Source: Phenylobacterium sp.
Lineage (GTDB): Bacteria; Pseudomonadota; Alphaproteobacteria; Caulobacterales; Caulobacteraceae
Direction of reading: 5' to 3'
NCBI RefSeq assembly: GCF_013822795.1
Contig: NZ_PNLB01000001.1
Span: forward strand, 124,001 to 188,000
Length of the DNA: 64,000 nt
Shown here one piece after another: positions 26,069 through 35,163 of the stretch (its first letter is position 1; the number at the start of each line of letters is the position of its first letter). The translations under genes and the position numbers were made by a program. The notes below the pieces were generated by a model that was not told the origin of the DNA, did no database searches, and saw only the letters and a program-made list of their open reading frames with translations.

Positions 26069-26809
26069 TCAGACGGCCTGTTGGGACGACGTGTCGTCGT
26101 CCTGCTTGTCGGGATCAGGGGTGGTGTCGGTGGAGGCCGTCTTCGGCACGTCGGCGATGGAGGTGACTTTCTCCCAGCCGATCTGGACGCCGTTGACGGT
26201 GATGAAGGTCTTGCCGTCGCTTTGCTCGACGCCGGTGACGACGCCCTTCAGGAAGTTGGTGACGCCCACGGCGGCGCCGGCGGAGTCCTTGGCGGTGATC
26301 CGCAGGGTGTAGGTCTCGCCGTTCGGCAGCTGGGCGCCGGTGCGGTCCTTGCCGTTCCAGGAGTAGGTGTGGTCGCCGGCCTTCAGGTCGTCGCCACTGG
26401 TCTTCTCGACCTGAACGACCTTGCCGAGGCTGTTGACCACTTCGATGGTCACCTCGGTCGCTTCGCGGTCCAGCTTGTAGGACCAGTCGGCCTTGCCGGC
26501 CGTGAGCTTGGCCTCGTTGTGGACCGCGCGGACTTCGCGGCCGAGCAGACTGACTGAGGTCTGGATGCCCGAGCCGGTGTTGGTGACCAGTTTTTCCAGC
26601 AGGTCGTTGGTCAGCAGCTGCTGCTCCACGCCCGTCATCTGCACGAGCTGCTGGGTGAACTGGGTGGAGTCCATCGGCGACAGCGGATCCTGGTTTTTGA
26701 TCTGTGCCGTCAGGAGGTTCATGAACGTCTCGTAGCTGTCGGCCAGGCGCGTGCGCCCGGTGCCCGAGGCGCCGGCGCTGCTTGCAGCTGCGGTAGGATC
26801 GATCGCCAT
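26069..26809 (-). CDS. flgD: Flagellar hook-capping protein FlgD
   Basis: Scaffold that caps the growing hook and lets FlgE subunits polymerise. It is 246 residues. The conserved N-terminal export and capping region reads YETFMNLLTAQIKNQDPLSPMDSTQFTQQLVQMTGVEQQLLTND, the FlgD hallmark. The C-terminal part has the Tudor/FnIII-like region with WNGKDRTGAQLPNGETYTLRITA. It sits 9 bp after fliK and just before flgE, an order typical of a hook operon. The C-terminal tail is Asp/Thr-rich and low in complexity. Confidence 0.95.
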   Translation of the reverse strand: MAIDPTAAASSAGASGTGRTRLADSYETFMNLLTAQIKNQDPLSPMDSTQFTQQLVQMTGVEQQLLTNDLLEKLVTNTGSGIQTSVSLLGREVRAVHNEAKLTAGKADWSYKLDREATEVTIEVVNSLGKVVQVEKTSGDDLKAGDHTYSWNGKDRTGAQLPNGETYTLRITAKDSAGAAVGVTNFLKGVVTGVEQSDGKTFITVNGVQIGWEKVTSIADVPKTASTDTTPDPDKQDDDTSSQQAV

Positions 26810-26818
26810 GACGGCCCC

Positions 26819-28336
26819 CTAGATCCGGATGTCGACGCCGGTGTCGGACCGGCGGGCGTATTGAAGCGCGGCGATGGCGGCGGTCTCGGCCGCTTCCCCG
26901 GCGGTGCCGAGCACCGCTTGGAAGGCCCGGCCGCGCCAGGCGCCGTCGTTCTGCTGTTGCTGCTGGGCCAGGCCGCGGCCGTCGCCGCCGCGCTCGCCGT
27001 TGACGTCGAAGGAGAGGCCGCCCGTCAGGTCGAAGCCGGCCTGTTCCAGGGCGCGCTGCAACTCGTGCGAGCGGGCGCGCAGCTCGGCGGCGGCCTGGGG
27101 CGAGTCGAACGACATCGCCGCGGTCATCTTGCCGCTGGCGGCGATCTCGACCGAGACGCTGACATGGCCAAGGCCGGCGGGAGCCAGCTCAACCTCGAAT
27201 TTCGTAGTCCGGCCTTCCAGCTTCTTGCTGATCTGGGCGGTCAGATTGGCGATGGTCTCGGACGTGGCGCGCACGGGCGCGGCCGCGGCGGGCGCATGAG
27301 CGTGCGCGGCCGGGGCGGCCGGCGCGGGGGCCGGAACGTCGGGCGTGTCGGCGGCGGCCGCCGGTTCGCTCTTGGCGTCTTTGGGTGCGAGCGGCGCGGC
27401 CTCGGTCTCGAGCGCGGCGGCGGTCTTGCCAGCATCGCCGGCGCTGGCCGCAGCGGTCACCGCGTTAGGCGCGACAACGCCGTCGTCGGCAGGGGCGGCC
27501 ATGCCGGGCTGGGCGGCGGCGTCGCGGCGGCGTGCGGCGTCAGCGTGGCGCGCGGGCCGTGCGGCCGACTGGGGCTCCTGCGGCTTGACCTCGTCCGCGG
27601 CGGCCGGGACGGCGGCCTCGGCCTGAGCGAGCTGAGCCTGCGGGGCTTCGGTCGCGGCGGCGGCCGCGGCGGGCTGGGGCCTCGCAGCGGTCTGCGGTTG
27701 CGGCGTCGGGGCGGCTGGCGTGGCCGTCTTGGTCTGCGCCTTGGCGGGCGCGGGCGCGGGCTCGGCGGTGGTCGCCGGCTTGGCCAGCGGGGCGGCGGCG
27801 TGAGCGGTCTCGGCGAGCGGCGCCTGGACGTCTTCCGGCAGGTCCGACGGTGCGACCGCCTGCGCCACGGCCTTGGGCGGGGGGGCGGGCAGGGTCTCGC
27901 CGGCCGGCGGGGCCGGGGCGAAGGCGGCGGTCGGTGCGGTAGGCGTCTGAGCCGGCGCGTCGCCAGAAACCCCGCCGTCTTCCGCGGGCGCCGCCTGGAT
28001 CGGTTGGGGGACAACCTGCGGCGCAACCAGCAGCGCGGCCATGGTCATGGCGTCAGCGGGCATGGCCGGCTGCGCCTGAACTGCGGGATCGGCTACCCCG
28101 ACGTCGCCCGCCAGCTGCTGATCGCCCTCGGCGCCCTCAGGCGTCTCGCCGTCAGCGGCCGCGGCGAACAGGCCCGCACTGCCGGCGACGCCGGCGGCCG
28201 CGGACTGGTCAGTCGGTCCAAAGAACGCGGCCAGCAGCGCATCGAATCCGCCCAGCGCGCCCTGGCCGCCGTTCGTGGCGGCGGAGGACCCGACGATCGG
28301 GTTCGTAATCGGCAAATTGAACAGAGGCGCTGTCAT
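26819..28336 (-). CDS. fliK: Flagellar hook-length control protein FliK
   Basis: Secreted molecular ruler that sets hook length and triggers the export switch. It is 505 residues, with a very long Ala/Pro/Glu-rich low-complexity middle (about residues 90-350) as in other FliK proteins. The globular C-terminal Flg_hook domain contains TTKFEVELAPAGLGHVSVSVEIAASG and LRARSHELQRALEQAGFDLTGGLSFDV. First gene of fliK-flgD-flgE. A TGGCGCG-N4-TTGCT sigma-54 element lies about 82 bp upstream. The middle region is poorly conserved as a rule, so assignment rests on the C-terminus and on context. Confidence 0.92.
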   Translation of the reverse strand: MTAPLFNLPITNPIVGSSAATNGGQGALGGFDALLAAFFGPTDQSAAAGVAGSAGLFAAAADGETPEGAEGDQQLAGDVGVADPAVQAQPAMPADAMTMAALLVAPQVVPQPIQAAPAEDGGVSGDAPAQTPTAPTAAFAPAPPAGETLPAPPPKAVAQAVAPSDLPEDVQAPLAETAHAAAPLAKPATTAEPAPAPAKAQTKTATPAAPTPQPQTAARPQPAAAAAATEAPQAQLAQAEAAVPAAADEVKPQEPQSAARPARHADAARRRDAAAQPGMAAPADDGVVAPNAVTAAASAGDAGKTAAALETEAAPLAPKDAKSEPAAAADTPDVPAPAPAAPAAHAHAPAAAAPVRATSETIANLTAQISKKLEGRTTKFEVELAPAGLGHVSVSVEIAASGKMTAAMSFDSPQAAAELRARSHELQRALEQAGFDLTGGLSFDVNGERGGDGRGLAQQQQQNDGAWRGRAFQAVLGTAGEAAETAAIAALQYARRSDTGVDIRI

Positions 28337-28417
28337 GGCTTCCGATGAATCCGCCCGGCGCTCGGCTGGGCTTATCGATGGGAGCGCTTCTGCGCCGCGT
28401 ACATTCGACGGGGCCTG

Positions 28418-28433
28418 AGCAACCTTCGCGCCA
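28418..28433 (-). promoter_or_regulatory. Sigma-54 promoter of fliK-flgD-flgE
   Basis: Read on the minus strand the sequence is TGGCGCGAAGGTTGCT. It fits the -24/-12 consensus TGGCACG-N4-TTGCW at all but one position, with the required ten bases between the GG and GC dinucleotides. It lies 82 bp before the fliK ATG, as expected for a class III flagellar promoter. Confidence 0.82.
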
Positions 28434-28436
28434 ACT

Positions 28437-28449
28437 GATCAAGTATTTG
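28437..28449. promoter_or_regulatory. IHF-like binding site beside fliK promoter
   Basis: GATCAAGTATTTG matches the IHF core WATCAA-N4-TTR at every position but the first, and is followed by an A/T-rich tract (AAATAAAATAG). It is adjacent to the upstream edge of the fliK sigma-54 element, where IHF would bend DNA to bring a distant activator to RNA polymerase. Confidence 0.55.
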
Positions 28450-28594
28450 AAATAAAATAGAAAAGACGATTTCCGTCGGGCGGCGAGTACGGCGTGCGTG
28501 GCGTTTTTTGCCGAGCCGAAGCTGCGCGATGGGTCGTCCCTGCCGCCCTGACCGCATCGATGCGCGAGGCGCCCGCCAGCGCGCGCTTCGGAAC

Positions 28595-28609
28595 TGGCGC
28601 CGGTCTTGC
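28595..28609 (+). promoter_or_regulatory. Sigma-54 promoter of flgK-flgL
   Basis: TGGCGCCGGTCTTGC matches TGGCACG-N4-TTGC with two differences in the -24 box and a perfect -12 box, and has exactly ten bases between GG and GC. It points towards flgK, 145 bp ahead of its start codon. Confidence 0.72.
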
Positions 28610-28754
28610 GCCGTGTTTCCGCGGTTCGGCGAGCTCCAAAACGGATTTCGTTGAAAAGATTGGATTTTTGCATGGCCCTCGCGCGGGCGTTCACCAATAT
28701 CTCGGCAGATTTCGCCGGGTCGCGCGTCAGGCTTTGCCGGGCGGAGGGTAAACC

Positions 28755-30851
28755 TTGTCACTGACGGCTATGCTGAAGACGGCTTCGTCCGGGCTGAATG
28801 CGGCCCAGATGAACCTGCGCGTCACGTCGGATAATATCGCCAACGTCAACACGTCCGGCTATGTCCGCAAACAGGTCGACCAGATGCCGCTGGTCGTCGG
28901 CGGCCAGGGCATGGGCGTCGACATCCAGGGCGTGCGGCGGATCACGGACCAGTATCTGCAACTCGCCTCGCTGACGTCGTCTTCGGACGCCTCGCGCTGG
29001 GACGTGTTCTCGCAGTACCTCGACAACGCCCAGAGCCTGTTCGGCAATCCCGGCAAAGAGACGTTCTACTTCTCGCGGCTGGATCAGATTTTCACGGCCT
29101 TCGCCGCTGCGGCGGACGATCCGTCGTCGAGCCTGCTGCGCAGCCAGGGGATCTCCAAGGTCGAGGACTTCCTGACCGAGACGGGCCGCATCAACACCCA
29201 GATCAACGAACTGGGCGAGACGGTCGACGCGCGCATCTCCTCGAACGTCAACCGCATCAACGACCTGCTGCGGCAGATCAACCAGATGAACGCCGACATC
29301 AGCCGCGCCAAGCTGACCAGCGGCGATGCGTCGGGCTCGGAAAACATCCAGAGTCAGCTGGTCGACGAACTGGCCACGCTGATGAACGTCCAGGTGGCGC
29401 AACGCACCAACGGCGGGGTGACCATCCGCTCGGCGGAAGGCCTGCTGCTGGCCGGCGACGGCAAGGCTGCGACGCTGAGCTACAACCGCACCGACGCCAC
29501 CAAGGGCTACATCGCGGTCGAACCGGAAGGGGGCGTGGGCTTCCCGCAACCGATCCAGATTTCTGGCGGCGAAATCCGCGGTCTGATGGACCTGCGCGAC
29601 ACCACCTTGCCGGGGATGGCCGACCAGTTGGGCGAGTTCATCTCGCGCACGGTCGAGCAGATTAACGCGGCGCACAACAAGACCACGGCCTCGCCGCCGC
29701 CGAAGGTGCTGAACGGCCGTGACACGGGCCTGGATCTGCCGACCGCAGTGGGCGGGTTCACCGGCAAGACGACGGTGGCGATCCTCGACAAGGACGGCGT
29801 GGTCCAAAGCCGCGTCGACATTGACTTCGACGCCGGGACCATGGTTCCGGGCGGCGCCTTCACCCCGGCCAGCTTCCTGACCAGCCTGAACACCGCAATG
29901 GGCGGGGCGGCGACGGCCAGCTTCACCAATGGGGCGCTGAGCATCGCCGGGACGGGCGACAATCGCATCGCCATCGACGAAGGCACCTCGACCAAGGCGG
30001 GGCGCGGCTTCTCGCACTTCTTCGGGCTCAACGACCTGGTCCGCTCCGGCGACATGATGAGCTACGAGACCGGGCTGCGGGGGACAGACCCGCACGGCTT
30101 TACGCCCGGCCAGACCATCAGCTTCCGGCTGGCCCAGGCGGACGGCAAGCCGATCCGCGACATGACGTTTACGGTGCCGGGACCGCCGGTCACCTCGATG
30201 GACGATCTGGTGGCGGCGCTGAACGACCCGGCGTCCGGCGTCGGCGTCAACGGCGCCTTCAGCCTGGATTCCAAGGGCGCGCTGACATTCACCGGCTCGG
30301 CGCCGCAGAACGCCACGCTCTCGATCACCCAGGACCAGACCCAGCGCGGCGCGACCGGGCCGTCGATGAGCCAGCTGTTCGGCCTGGGCGTGATCGTGCG
30401 CAGCGGCCGTGCGAGCAGCTATCAGGTGGATCCGACGATCGCCCAGGACCCGATGAAGCTCGGCCTGGCGACGCTGGACCTGTCAGTGGCGGCCGGGAAG
30501 CCGGCGGTCACTGCCGGCGACGGCCGCGGCGCCCGGCTGCTGGCCGCGTCGGGCGACGCCACCACCACCTTCTCGCCGGCCGGCACGCTCGGCACGGTGA
30601 CGATGACGCTCTCGCGCTATGCGGCCGAATTCGGCGGCTCCATCGGCCGCCAGGCCGAGGCGGCGGAGAACCGCAAGAGCGCCGCGGAGTCGGTGTCGAA
30701 CGAAGCCCAGGCGCGCCGCGACGCCGTCGAGGGCGTGAACGTCGACGAAGAACTCGTGCGACTGACGACTTATCAACAGGCCTTCAACGCTTCTGCCCGC
30801 ATGATCCAGGCGGCGAAGGAGCTGTTCGACGTCCTGACGAACATGGTTTAG
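28755..30851 (+). CDS. flgK: Flagellar hook-associated protein 1 (FlgK)
   Basis: Junction protein between hook and filament, 698 residues. N-terminal axial-protein helix SLTAMLKTASSGLNAAQMNLRVTSDNIANVNTSGYVRKQV and C-terminal helix GVNVDEELVRLTTYQQAFNASARMIQAAKELFDVL are diagnostic. The N-terminal third also has the FlgK segment SLFGNPGKETFYFSRLDQIF. The gene uses a TTG start at 28755, supported by GGAGGG six bases upstream. There is no other start that keeps the N-terminal helix. flgL follows 12 bp later. Expression is predicted from the sigma-54 promoter at 28595. Confidence 0.95.
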   Translation: MSLTAMLKTASSGLNAAQMNLRVTSDNIANVNTSGYVRKQVDQMPLVVGGQGMGVDIQGVRRITDQYLQLASLTSSSDASRWDVFSQYLDNAQSLFGNPGKETFYFSRLDQIFTAFAAAADDPSSSLLRSQGISKVEDFLTETGRINTQINELGETVDARISSNVNRINDLLRQINQMNADISRAKLTSGDASGSENIQSQLVDELATLMNVQVAQRTNGGVTIRSAEGLLLAGDGKAATLSYNRTDATKGYIAVEPEGGVGFPQPIQISGGEIRGLMDLRDTTLPGMADQLGEFISRTVEQINAAHNKTTASPPPKVLNGRDTGLDLPTAVGGFTGKTTVAILDKDGVVQSRVDIDFDAGTMVPGGAFTPASFLTSLNTAMGGAATASFTNGALSIAGTGDNRIAIDEGTSTKAGRGFSHFFGLNDLVRSGDMMSYETGLRGTDPHGFTPGQTISFRLAQADGKPIRDMTFTVPGPPVTSMDDLVAALNDPASGVGVNGAFSLDSKGALTFTGSAPQNATLSITQDQTQRGATGPSMSQLFGLGVIVRSGRASSYQVDPTIAQDPMKLGLATLDLSVAAGKPAVTAGDGRGARLLAASGDATTTFSPAGTLGTVTMTLSRYAAEFGGSIGRQAEAAENRKSAAESVSNEAQARRDAVEGVNVDEELVRLTTYQQAFNASARMIQAAKELFDVLTNMV

Positions 30852-30863
30852 CGGAGCCTGACG

Positions 30864-31790
30864 ATGTATCGCGTCACGACCGGCGGCAATTACAGTCTGG
30901 TTCTTCGGAACATCATGCTCGCCCAGCAGAAGCAGATGAGCGCGGGCGACCGCGTGGCGACCCAAGAGAACGGGGCGAACCTCAAGGACTATTCCCGCAA
31001 CGCCGAGATGCTCACGGCCATGCGTTCGGTGGAGACCCGCATCGGTGGCTATCTCGACCAGAACAAGCTGATCGCCGACAAGCTGACCACCCAGGACTTT
31101 GCGATGACCCAGCTGGGCGACGCGGCGGCCGGGACCAAGCAGGCGATCGAAGAGGCCATCGCCACGGGCCGCACCGACACCCTGATGCAGGAGATCGAGG
31201 CGCAGTTCCGCAACGCGGTGTCGTCGATGAACTCGCGCTACGGCGGCAAGTACCTGTTCGCCGGCGGCAAGATCGACACCATGCCGGTCACCGCCCAGGC
31301 TCTGTCGGACCTGACCAATCCGCTGACGCCGGCGATCGCCGACTTTTTCCAGAACGACGACTTCATCACCGAGCACAAGGTCGACGACGCCACTACGGTG
31401 AAGACTGGACTGCTGGCCGACGACCTGGGGACCCAGATGCTGCAGGCGTTCAAGACCCTGCAGGCGTTCCACGAGGCGACGCCGTTCGGCGGCACCATGA
31501 CCGATGCGCAGCGGACCTTCCTGACCAACGAGCTCGCCAACTGGGACACCGTTTCCAGCGACGTCATCGACAAGACCGCCCGCAACGGGATGGTGCAGGC
31601 GCGGGTGGACGATGTGAAGGTCGACCTGACTGCGCGTCAGAACAGCCTGAAGGGCATGATCGGCGACATCGTCGACGCCAACATGCCGCTGGCTTCTGTC
31701 GAGCTGGAGAAAGCGACTCTGGCGCTGCAGGCCTCGACGCAGGTGTTCATCACTTTGCGGGATTCTTCGCTGCTGAACGCGCTGAAGTAG
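30864..31790 (+). CDS. flgL: Flagellar hook-associated protein 3 (FlgL)
   Basis: Second hook-filament junction protein, 308 residues, flagellin-like. The N-terminal coiled-coil RVTTGGNYSLVLRNIMLAQQKQMSAGDRVATQENGANLKDYSRNAEML and the C-terminal helix ASVELEKATLALQASTQVFITLRDSSLLNAL correspond to the D0/D1 helices of flagellin-family proteins. The central RYGGKYLFAGGKIDTMPV marks the FlgL group. Co-transcribed with flgK (12-bp gap). No flagellin gene follows. The next gene, mnmA, is unrelated. Confidence 0.93.
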   Translation: MYRVTTGGNYSLVLRNIMLAQQKQMSAGDRVATQENGANLKDYSRNAEMLTAMRSVETRIGGYLDQNKLIADKLTTQDFAMTQLGDAAAGTKQAIEEAIATGRTDTLMQEIEAQFRNAVSSMNSRYGGKYLFAGGKIDTMPVTAQALSDLTNPLTPAIADFFQNDDFITEHKVDDATTVKTGLLADDLGTQMLQAFKTLQAFHEATPFGGTMTDAQRTFLTNELANWDTVSSDVIDKTARNGMVQARVDDVKVDLTARQNSLKGMIGDIVDANMPLASVELEKATLALQASTQVFITLRDSSLLNALK

Positions 31791-31845
31791 GGCGCTGACG
31801 CCGGTGGCCTCGCAAATCCGGGCGCCAACCGCTACATAGCGCGCC

Positions 31846-33006
31846 ATGAACGCGCTTTTCACAGACGCCGCCGTGGAAGCCGCGCGCGCCGCCGTGGGCC
31901 TGAGGCCCGGCGCGCGGGTCGTCGCGGCCATGTCCGGCGGTGTGGATTCCACCGTCACCGCCGCCCTGCTGGCCAGGGCCGGCTACGATGTCGTGGGCGT
32001 GACCCTGCAGCTCTACGACCATGGGGCGGCGATCCAGAAGAAGGGCGCCTGCTGCGCGGGGCAGGACATCCATGACGCGCGCACCGCCGCCGACGTCATC
32101 GGCATCCCGCACTACGTCCTCGACTACGAAAGCAAGTTCAAGCAGCAGGTCATCGAGGACTTCGCCGACGCCTATCTGCGCGGCGAGACGCCAGTCCCTT
32201 GCATCCGCTGCAATCAGACCGTGAAGTTCCGCGATCTGCTGGACGTGGCGCGCGACCTGGGCGCCGAGGCGATGGCGACCGGGCACTATGTCCAGCGCGC
32301 CGAAGGCCGCGACGGGGCGCAGTTGCTGCGCGCGACCGATCCGGCCCGCGACCAAAGCTACTTCCTGTTTGCGACCACCCGCGAGCAGCTCGACTTCCTG
32401 CGCTTTCCGCTGGGCGGGCTGCCCAAGCCCGAGGTGCGCCGGGTGGCGGCCGAGCTCGGCCTGGCGGCGGCGGACAAGCCCGACAGCCAGGACATCTGCT
32501 TCGTGCCGGAAGGCCGCTACACCACGGTCATCGATCGCCTGCGCCCGCAAGGCGCGGAAGCGGGCGACGTCGTGCACATGGACGGCCGGGTGCTCGGCCG
32601 CCACGAAGGGGTGACTCGCTACACGATCGGCCAGCGCCGCGGCCTGAACATCGCGGTCGGCGATCCGCTGTTCGTGGTGAAGATCGACGCCGACAATCGC
32701 CAGGTGATCGTCGGGCCGCGCGAGGCGCTGTTGACCAGCGCTCTGACGCTGAAGGAAACCAACTGGCTGGGCGAAGGCGACGACATGGCCGGCGCGGTCG
32801 GGCGGCCGGTGCTGGCGCGCGTGCGCTCCACCCGCGAACCGGTCCCGGGACGCCTGGCCCTGCGCGACGGCGTGGCGGCGGTCGAGTTGGACACCCCGGA
32901 AGAGGGCGTCGCGCCGGGTCAGGCCTGCGTTCTCTATGCGCCTGAGCAGCCGGAGCGGGTGCTGGGCGGCGGTTTCATCGACACGACGGAACGCGCCGCC
33001 GGCTGA
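31846..33006 (+). CDS. mnmA: tRNA-specific 2-thiouridylase MnmA
   Basis: Installs the 2-thio group on U34 of tRNA for Lys, Glu and Gln. It is 386 residues. The ATP-binding PP-loop SGGVDST is at 30-36. Catalytic cysteines are visible in [14 protein letters not shown] and in [13 protein letters not shown]. The family segment [14 protein letters not shown] and the C-terminal [17 protein letters not shown] beta-barrel region are intact. [11 protein letters not shown] insertion near residue 66 is typical of alphaproteobacterial members. Starts 55 bp after flgL without a clear terminator between, so some read-through from the flagellar operon is possible. Confidence 0.96.
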   Translation: MNALFTDAAVEAARAAVGLRPGARVVAAMSGGVDSTVTAALLARAGYDVVGVTLQLYDHGAAIQKKGACCAGQDIHDARTAADVIGIPHYVLDYESKFKQQVIEDFADAYLRGETPVPCIRCNQTVKFRDLLDVARDLGAEAMATGHYVQRAEGRDGAQLLRATDPARDQSYFLFATTREQLDFLRFPLGGLPKPEVRRVAAELGLAAADKPDSQDICFVPEGRYTTVIDRLRPQGAEAGDVVHMDGRVLGRHEGVTRYTIGQRRGLNIAVGDPLFVVKIDADNRQVIVGPREALLTSALTLKETNWLGEGDDMAGAVGRPVLARVRSTREPVPGRLALRDGVAAVELDTPEEGVAPGQACVLYAPEQPERVLGGGFIDTTERAAG

Positions 33007-33054
33007 CGCTGGGACAGCATTCCAATTCGCCAGGCGGCGAATTATATCGTTGGC

Positions 33055-34245
33055 ATGACCCAAGCCGCCGATCCCGTCGTCATAGCCTCCTACGCCCGCA
33101 CCCCGATGGGGAGCTTCCAGGGCTCGCTGAGCGCGCTCAAGGCCACTGAACTGGGCGCCGCCGCCGTGCGTGCCGCGGTCGAGCGGGCAGGGGTGTCGCC
33201 CGAGGCGGTCGAGCAGATATTCATGGGCTGTGTGCTGCCTGCCGGCCTTGGCCAGGCGCCGGCCCGCCAGGCGGCGCTGGGCGCTGGCCTGCCGACCTCG
33301 GTCGAGGCCACCACGCTCAACAAGATGTGCGGTTCAGGCATGCAGGCCGCAATCATGGCCCATGACGCCCTGGCGGCCGGCAGCGTCGACATCGTGATCG
33401 CCGGCGGCATGGAGAGCATGACCAACGCCCCGTACCTGCTGAACAAGCACCGCGGCGGCGCGCGCATCGGTCACGACACGGCCTTCGACCACATGTACCT
33501 CGACGGTCTGGAGGACGCCTATGAGCCCGGCCGGTTGATGGGCTCGTTTGCCGACGAGACGGCGCGGACCTACCAGTTCACCCGCGAGGCGATGGACGAG
33601 TTCGCGATCTCGTCGCTGGCCCGCGCGCGCGCGGCCACTGAGAGCGGCGCCTTCGCCCGCGAAATCGTTCCGGTCGAGGTGGTGAGCCGCAAGGGCAGCG
33701 AAACGGTGTCGACCGACGAGCAGCCGCTGAAGGCCGATCCGGCCAAGATCCCGAGCCTGAAGCCGGCGTTCGGCAAGGACGGCGCGATCACCGCGGCCAA
33801 CGCCTCGTCGATTTCGGACGGCGCGGCGGCGCTGGTGATGACCCGCGCCTCGGTGGCCGAGAAACTGGGGTTGAAGGTGGTCGCCAAAGTCGTGAGCCAC
33901 GCCGCTCATGCCCACGAGCCGGGCCTGTTCACGACGGCTCCGGTCCCGGCGATGCAGAAGGCGCTGAAGAAGGCCGGCTGGAGCGTCGACGACGTCGACC
34001 TGTTCGAGGTCAACGAGGCCTTCGCCGTGGTGGCGATGATCGCTGAGCGTGAACTGGGCATCGACCGCACCAAGCTGAACGTCAACGGCGGCGCCTGCGC
34101 GCTGGGCCACCCGATCGGCGCCAGCGGCGCCCGCATCTTGGCGACGCTGCTCTCGGCCCTGGAAGCTCGCGGCGGCAAGCGCGGCGTGGCCAGCCTGTGC
34201 ATCGGCGGCGGCGAAGCCACCGCGATGGCGGTGGAACTGGTCTAG
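33055..34245 (+). CDS. Acetyl-CoA C-acetyltransferase (thiolase)
   Basis: Thiolase II-type enzyme, 396 residues, joining two acetyl-CoA to acetoacetyl-CoA or running in reverse in beta-oxidation. The nucleophilic Cys92 is in LNKMCGSGMQA. The NVNGGACALGHPIGASGARI block supplies the catalytic His, and CIGGGEATAMAVE the second Cys. The N-terminal RTPMGSFQGSLS loop is typical. 48 bp after mnmA. No phaB/phaC or other fatty-acid genes are adjacent, so whether it feeds polyhydroxybutyrate or degradation is open. Its stop lies five bases from the convergent lipoprotein gene's stop. Confidence 0.94.
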   Translation: MTQAADPVVIASYARTPMGSFQGSLSALKATELGAAAVRAAVERAGVSPEAVEQIFMGCVLPAGLGQAPARQAALGAGLPTSVEATTLNKMCGSGMQAAIMAHDALAAGSVDIVIAGGMESMTNAPYLLNKHRGGARIGHDTAFDHMYLDGLEDAYEPGRLMGSFADETARTYQFTREAMDEFAISSLARARAATESGAFAREIVPVEVVSRKGSETVSTDEQPLKADPAKIPSLKPAFGKDGAITAANASSISDGAAALVMTRASVAEKLGLKVVAKVVSHAAHAHEPGLFTTAPVPAMQKALKKAGWSVDDVDLFEVNEAFAVVAMIAERELGIDRTKLNVNGGACALGHPIGASGARILATLLSALEARGGKRGVASLCIGGGEATAMAVELV

Positions 34246-34250
34246 GCCCC

Positions 34251-34817
34251 CTAGCGGCCGGCGGCGGGAGCTGCCGCCCCGATGGCCGCGGCGTCGTAGC
34301 GGACGCCGCTGGGGATCGACATGTCGCCGGGATGCCATTCCTTGGGGCAGGCGCCCTTCCAGGCGGCGTCGACCTTCACTGCTCGCTCGCCGTTGGCGAT
34401 CGGCAGCTGGGCCCCGGTCGTGACCTGGGTTCCCTCGGCCTCGTAGCGCAGCGAGATGTCGCCGCGGGCGACGCCGCGGGTGACGACCTGGCCGCGAGCG
34501 CCCATGTCGCAGACCGAGGCGAAGCGCAGCGAGTTGTCGTCCTGGCGGGTGACGGCGTTTTCGCTGCAGTTGCCCCGCGTGCCCTGGGCGCCCATCCAGT
34601 CGACCTTGCGATCGACCTTCTCGTCGAGGCAGACCATCGTGGTCGTGACGGTGTCGCCGATGGTGAGGCGGGTTTCCCAGAGGCCGGGCTGGCGCGGGGG
34701 CGGGCGCTGGAGGTTGGTGCGGGCGACGCCGTCAGGATCGACTACGGTCGCGGGCTGGCAGCCGGCGAGCGCGCCGATGGTTACTGCGGCGCCGAGAAAA
34801 TTCCGGATTGCGTACAT
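34251..34817 (-). CDS. DUF3617-like lipoprotein
   Basis: Exported 188-residue lipoprotein. The signal peptide ends in a lipobox (GALAGC), and the mature part begins QPATVVDPDGVAR. The rest shows the DUF3617 pattern: QPGLWETRLTIGDTV near the start, then a Cys-containing strand TMVCLDEKV, and later cysteines at GNCSEN and SVCDMG, suggesting disulfides in the periplasm. Function of the family is unknown. The frame is open upstream of the ATG at 34817, but GAGGGGG before that codon and the signal peptide fix the start. Confidence 0.78.
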   Translation of the reverse strand: MYAIRNFLGAAVTIGALAGCQPATVVDPDGVARTNLQRPPPRQPGLWETRLTIGDTVTTTMVCLDEKVDRKVDWMGAQGTRGNCSENAVTRQDDNSLRFASVCDMGARGQVVTRGVARGDISLRYEAEGTQVTTGAQLPIANGERAVKVDAAWKGACPKEWHPGDMSIPSGVRYDAAAIGAAAPAAGR

Positions 34818-34887
34818 GCGTCCCCCTCGACACCGTACGGTTGACGGGCCGAACCCATACTTTCGTACAAACGTTAAATTGCGGGCC

Positions 34888-35163
34888 ATGAGCAGCGAAC
34901 TTCGCGACAACAAAGCCGAGCAGCGGTTCGAGATGACCGAGCAGGGCATGACCTCCTGGGCCGACTACCGCCTTTCCGGCGACCGGCTGTTCATCGACCA
35001 CGTCGAAAGTCCGGTCCCGTTGCGGGGCACCGGCGCGTCAGGCCGATTGATGGCGGCGCTGGCCGCCGACGCTCGCGCCCGCGGCCTGAAGATCGTGCCG
35101 ATCTGCGGGTTCGCGGCCGCTTGGTTGCGACGCAGCCACGAGTTCCGCGGCCTGTTGGCCTAG
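34888..35163 (+). CDS. Small GNAT N-acetyltransferase (YjdJ/COG2388 type)
   Basis: A 91-residue minimal GNAT domain. After a short strand pair (FEMTEQGMTSWADYRLSGDRLFIDHVESPVPLRGTGASGRLM) comes the acetyl-CoA pyrophosphate loop (LRGTGASGRL, equivalent to R-G-x-G-x-A/S) and the helix-strand ARARGLKIVPICGFAAAWLRRSHEF. This matches the compact single-domain NATD1/YjdJ group, whose substrates are unknown. The start at 34888 is fixed by homology. The stop interlocks with the convergent small gene in CTAG. Confidence 0.82.
   Translation: MSSELRDNKAEQRFEMTEQGMTSWADYRLSGDRLFIDHVESPVPLRGTGASGRLMAALAADARARGLKIVPICGFAAAWLRRSHEFRGLLA

Larger units (their letters stand above)
28337..28754. promoter_or_regulatory. 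418-bp divergent flagellar control region (fliK / flgK)
   Basis: The region separates the leftward hook operon from the rightward hook-associated genes and contains no convincing gene. It carries two outward-facing sigma-54 elements, an IHF-like site beside the left promoter, and between the promoters a GGCTCGGC-AAAAAAC-GCC sequence (minus strand, 28500-28518) that recalls the ftr enhancer elements bound by FlbD in C. crescentus, where an equivalent divergent pair (flbG/flaN) is known. The ftr assignment is from memory and weak. Confidence 0.7.

Noticed and set aside
26861..28348. Long open frame of 495 codons on the plus strand opposite fliK
   Set aside because: It is the antisense shadow of the Ala/Pro-rich fliK gene in GC-rich DNA; composition is Gly/Arg-rich without domains, and fliK has homology, operon context and a promoter.
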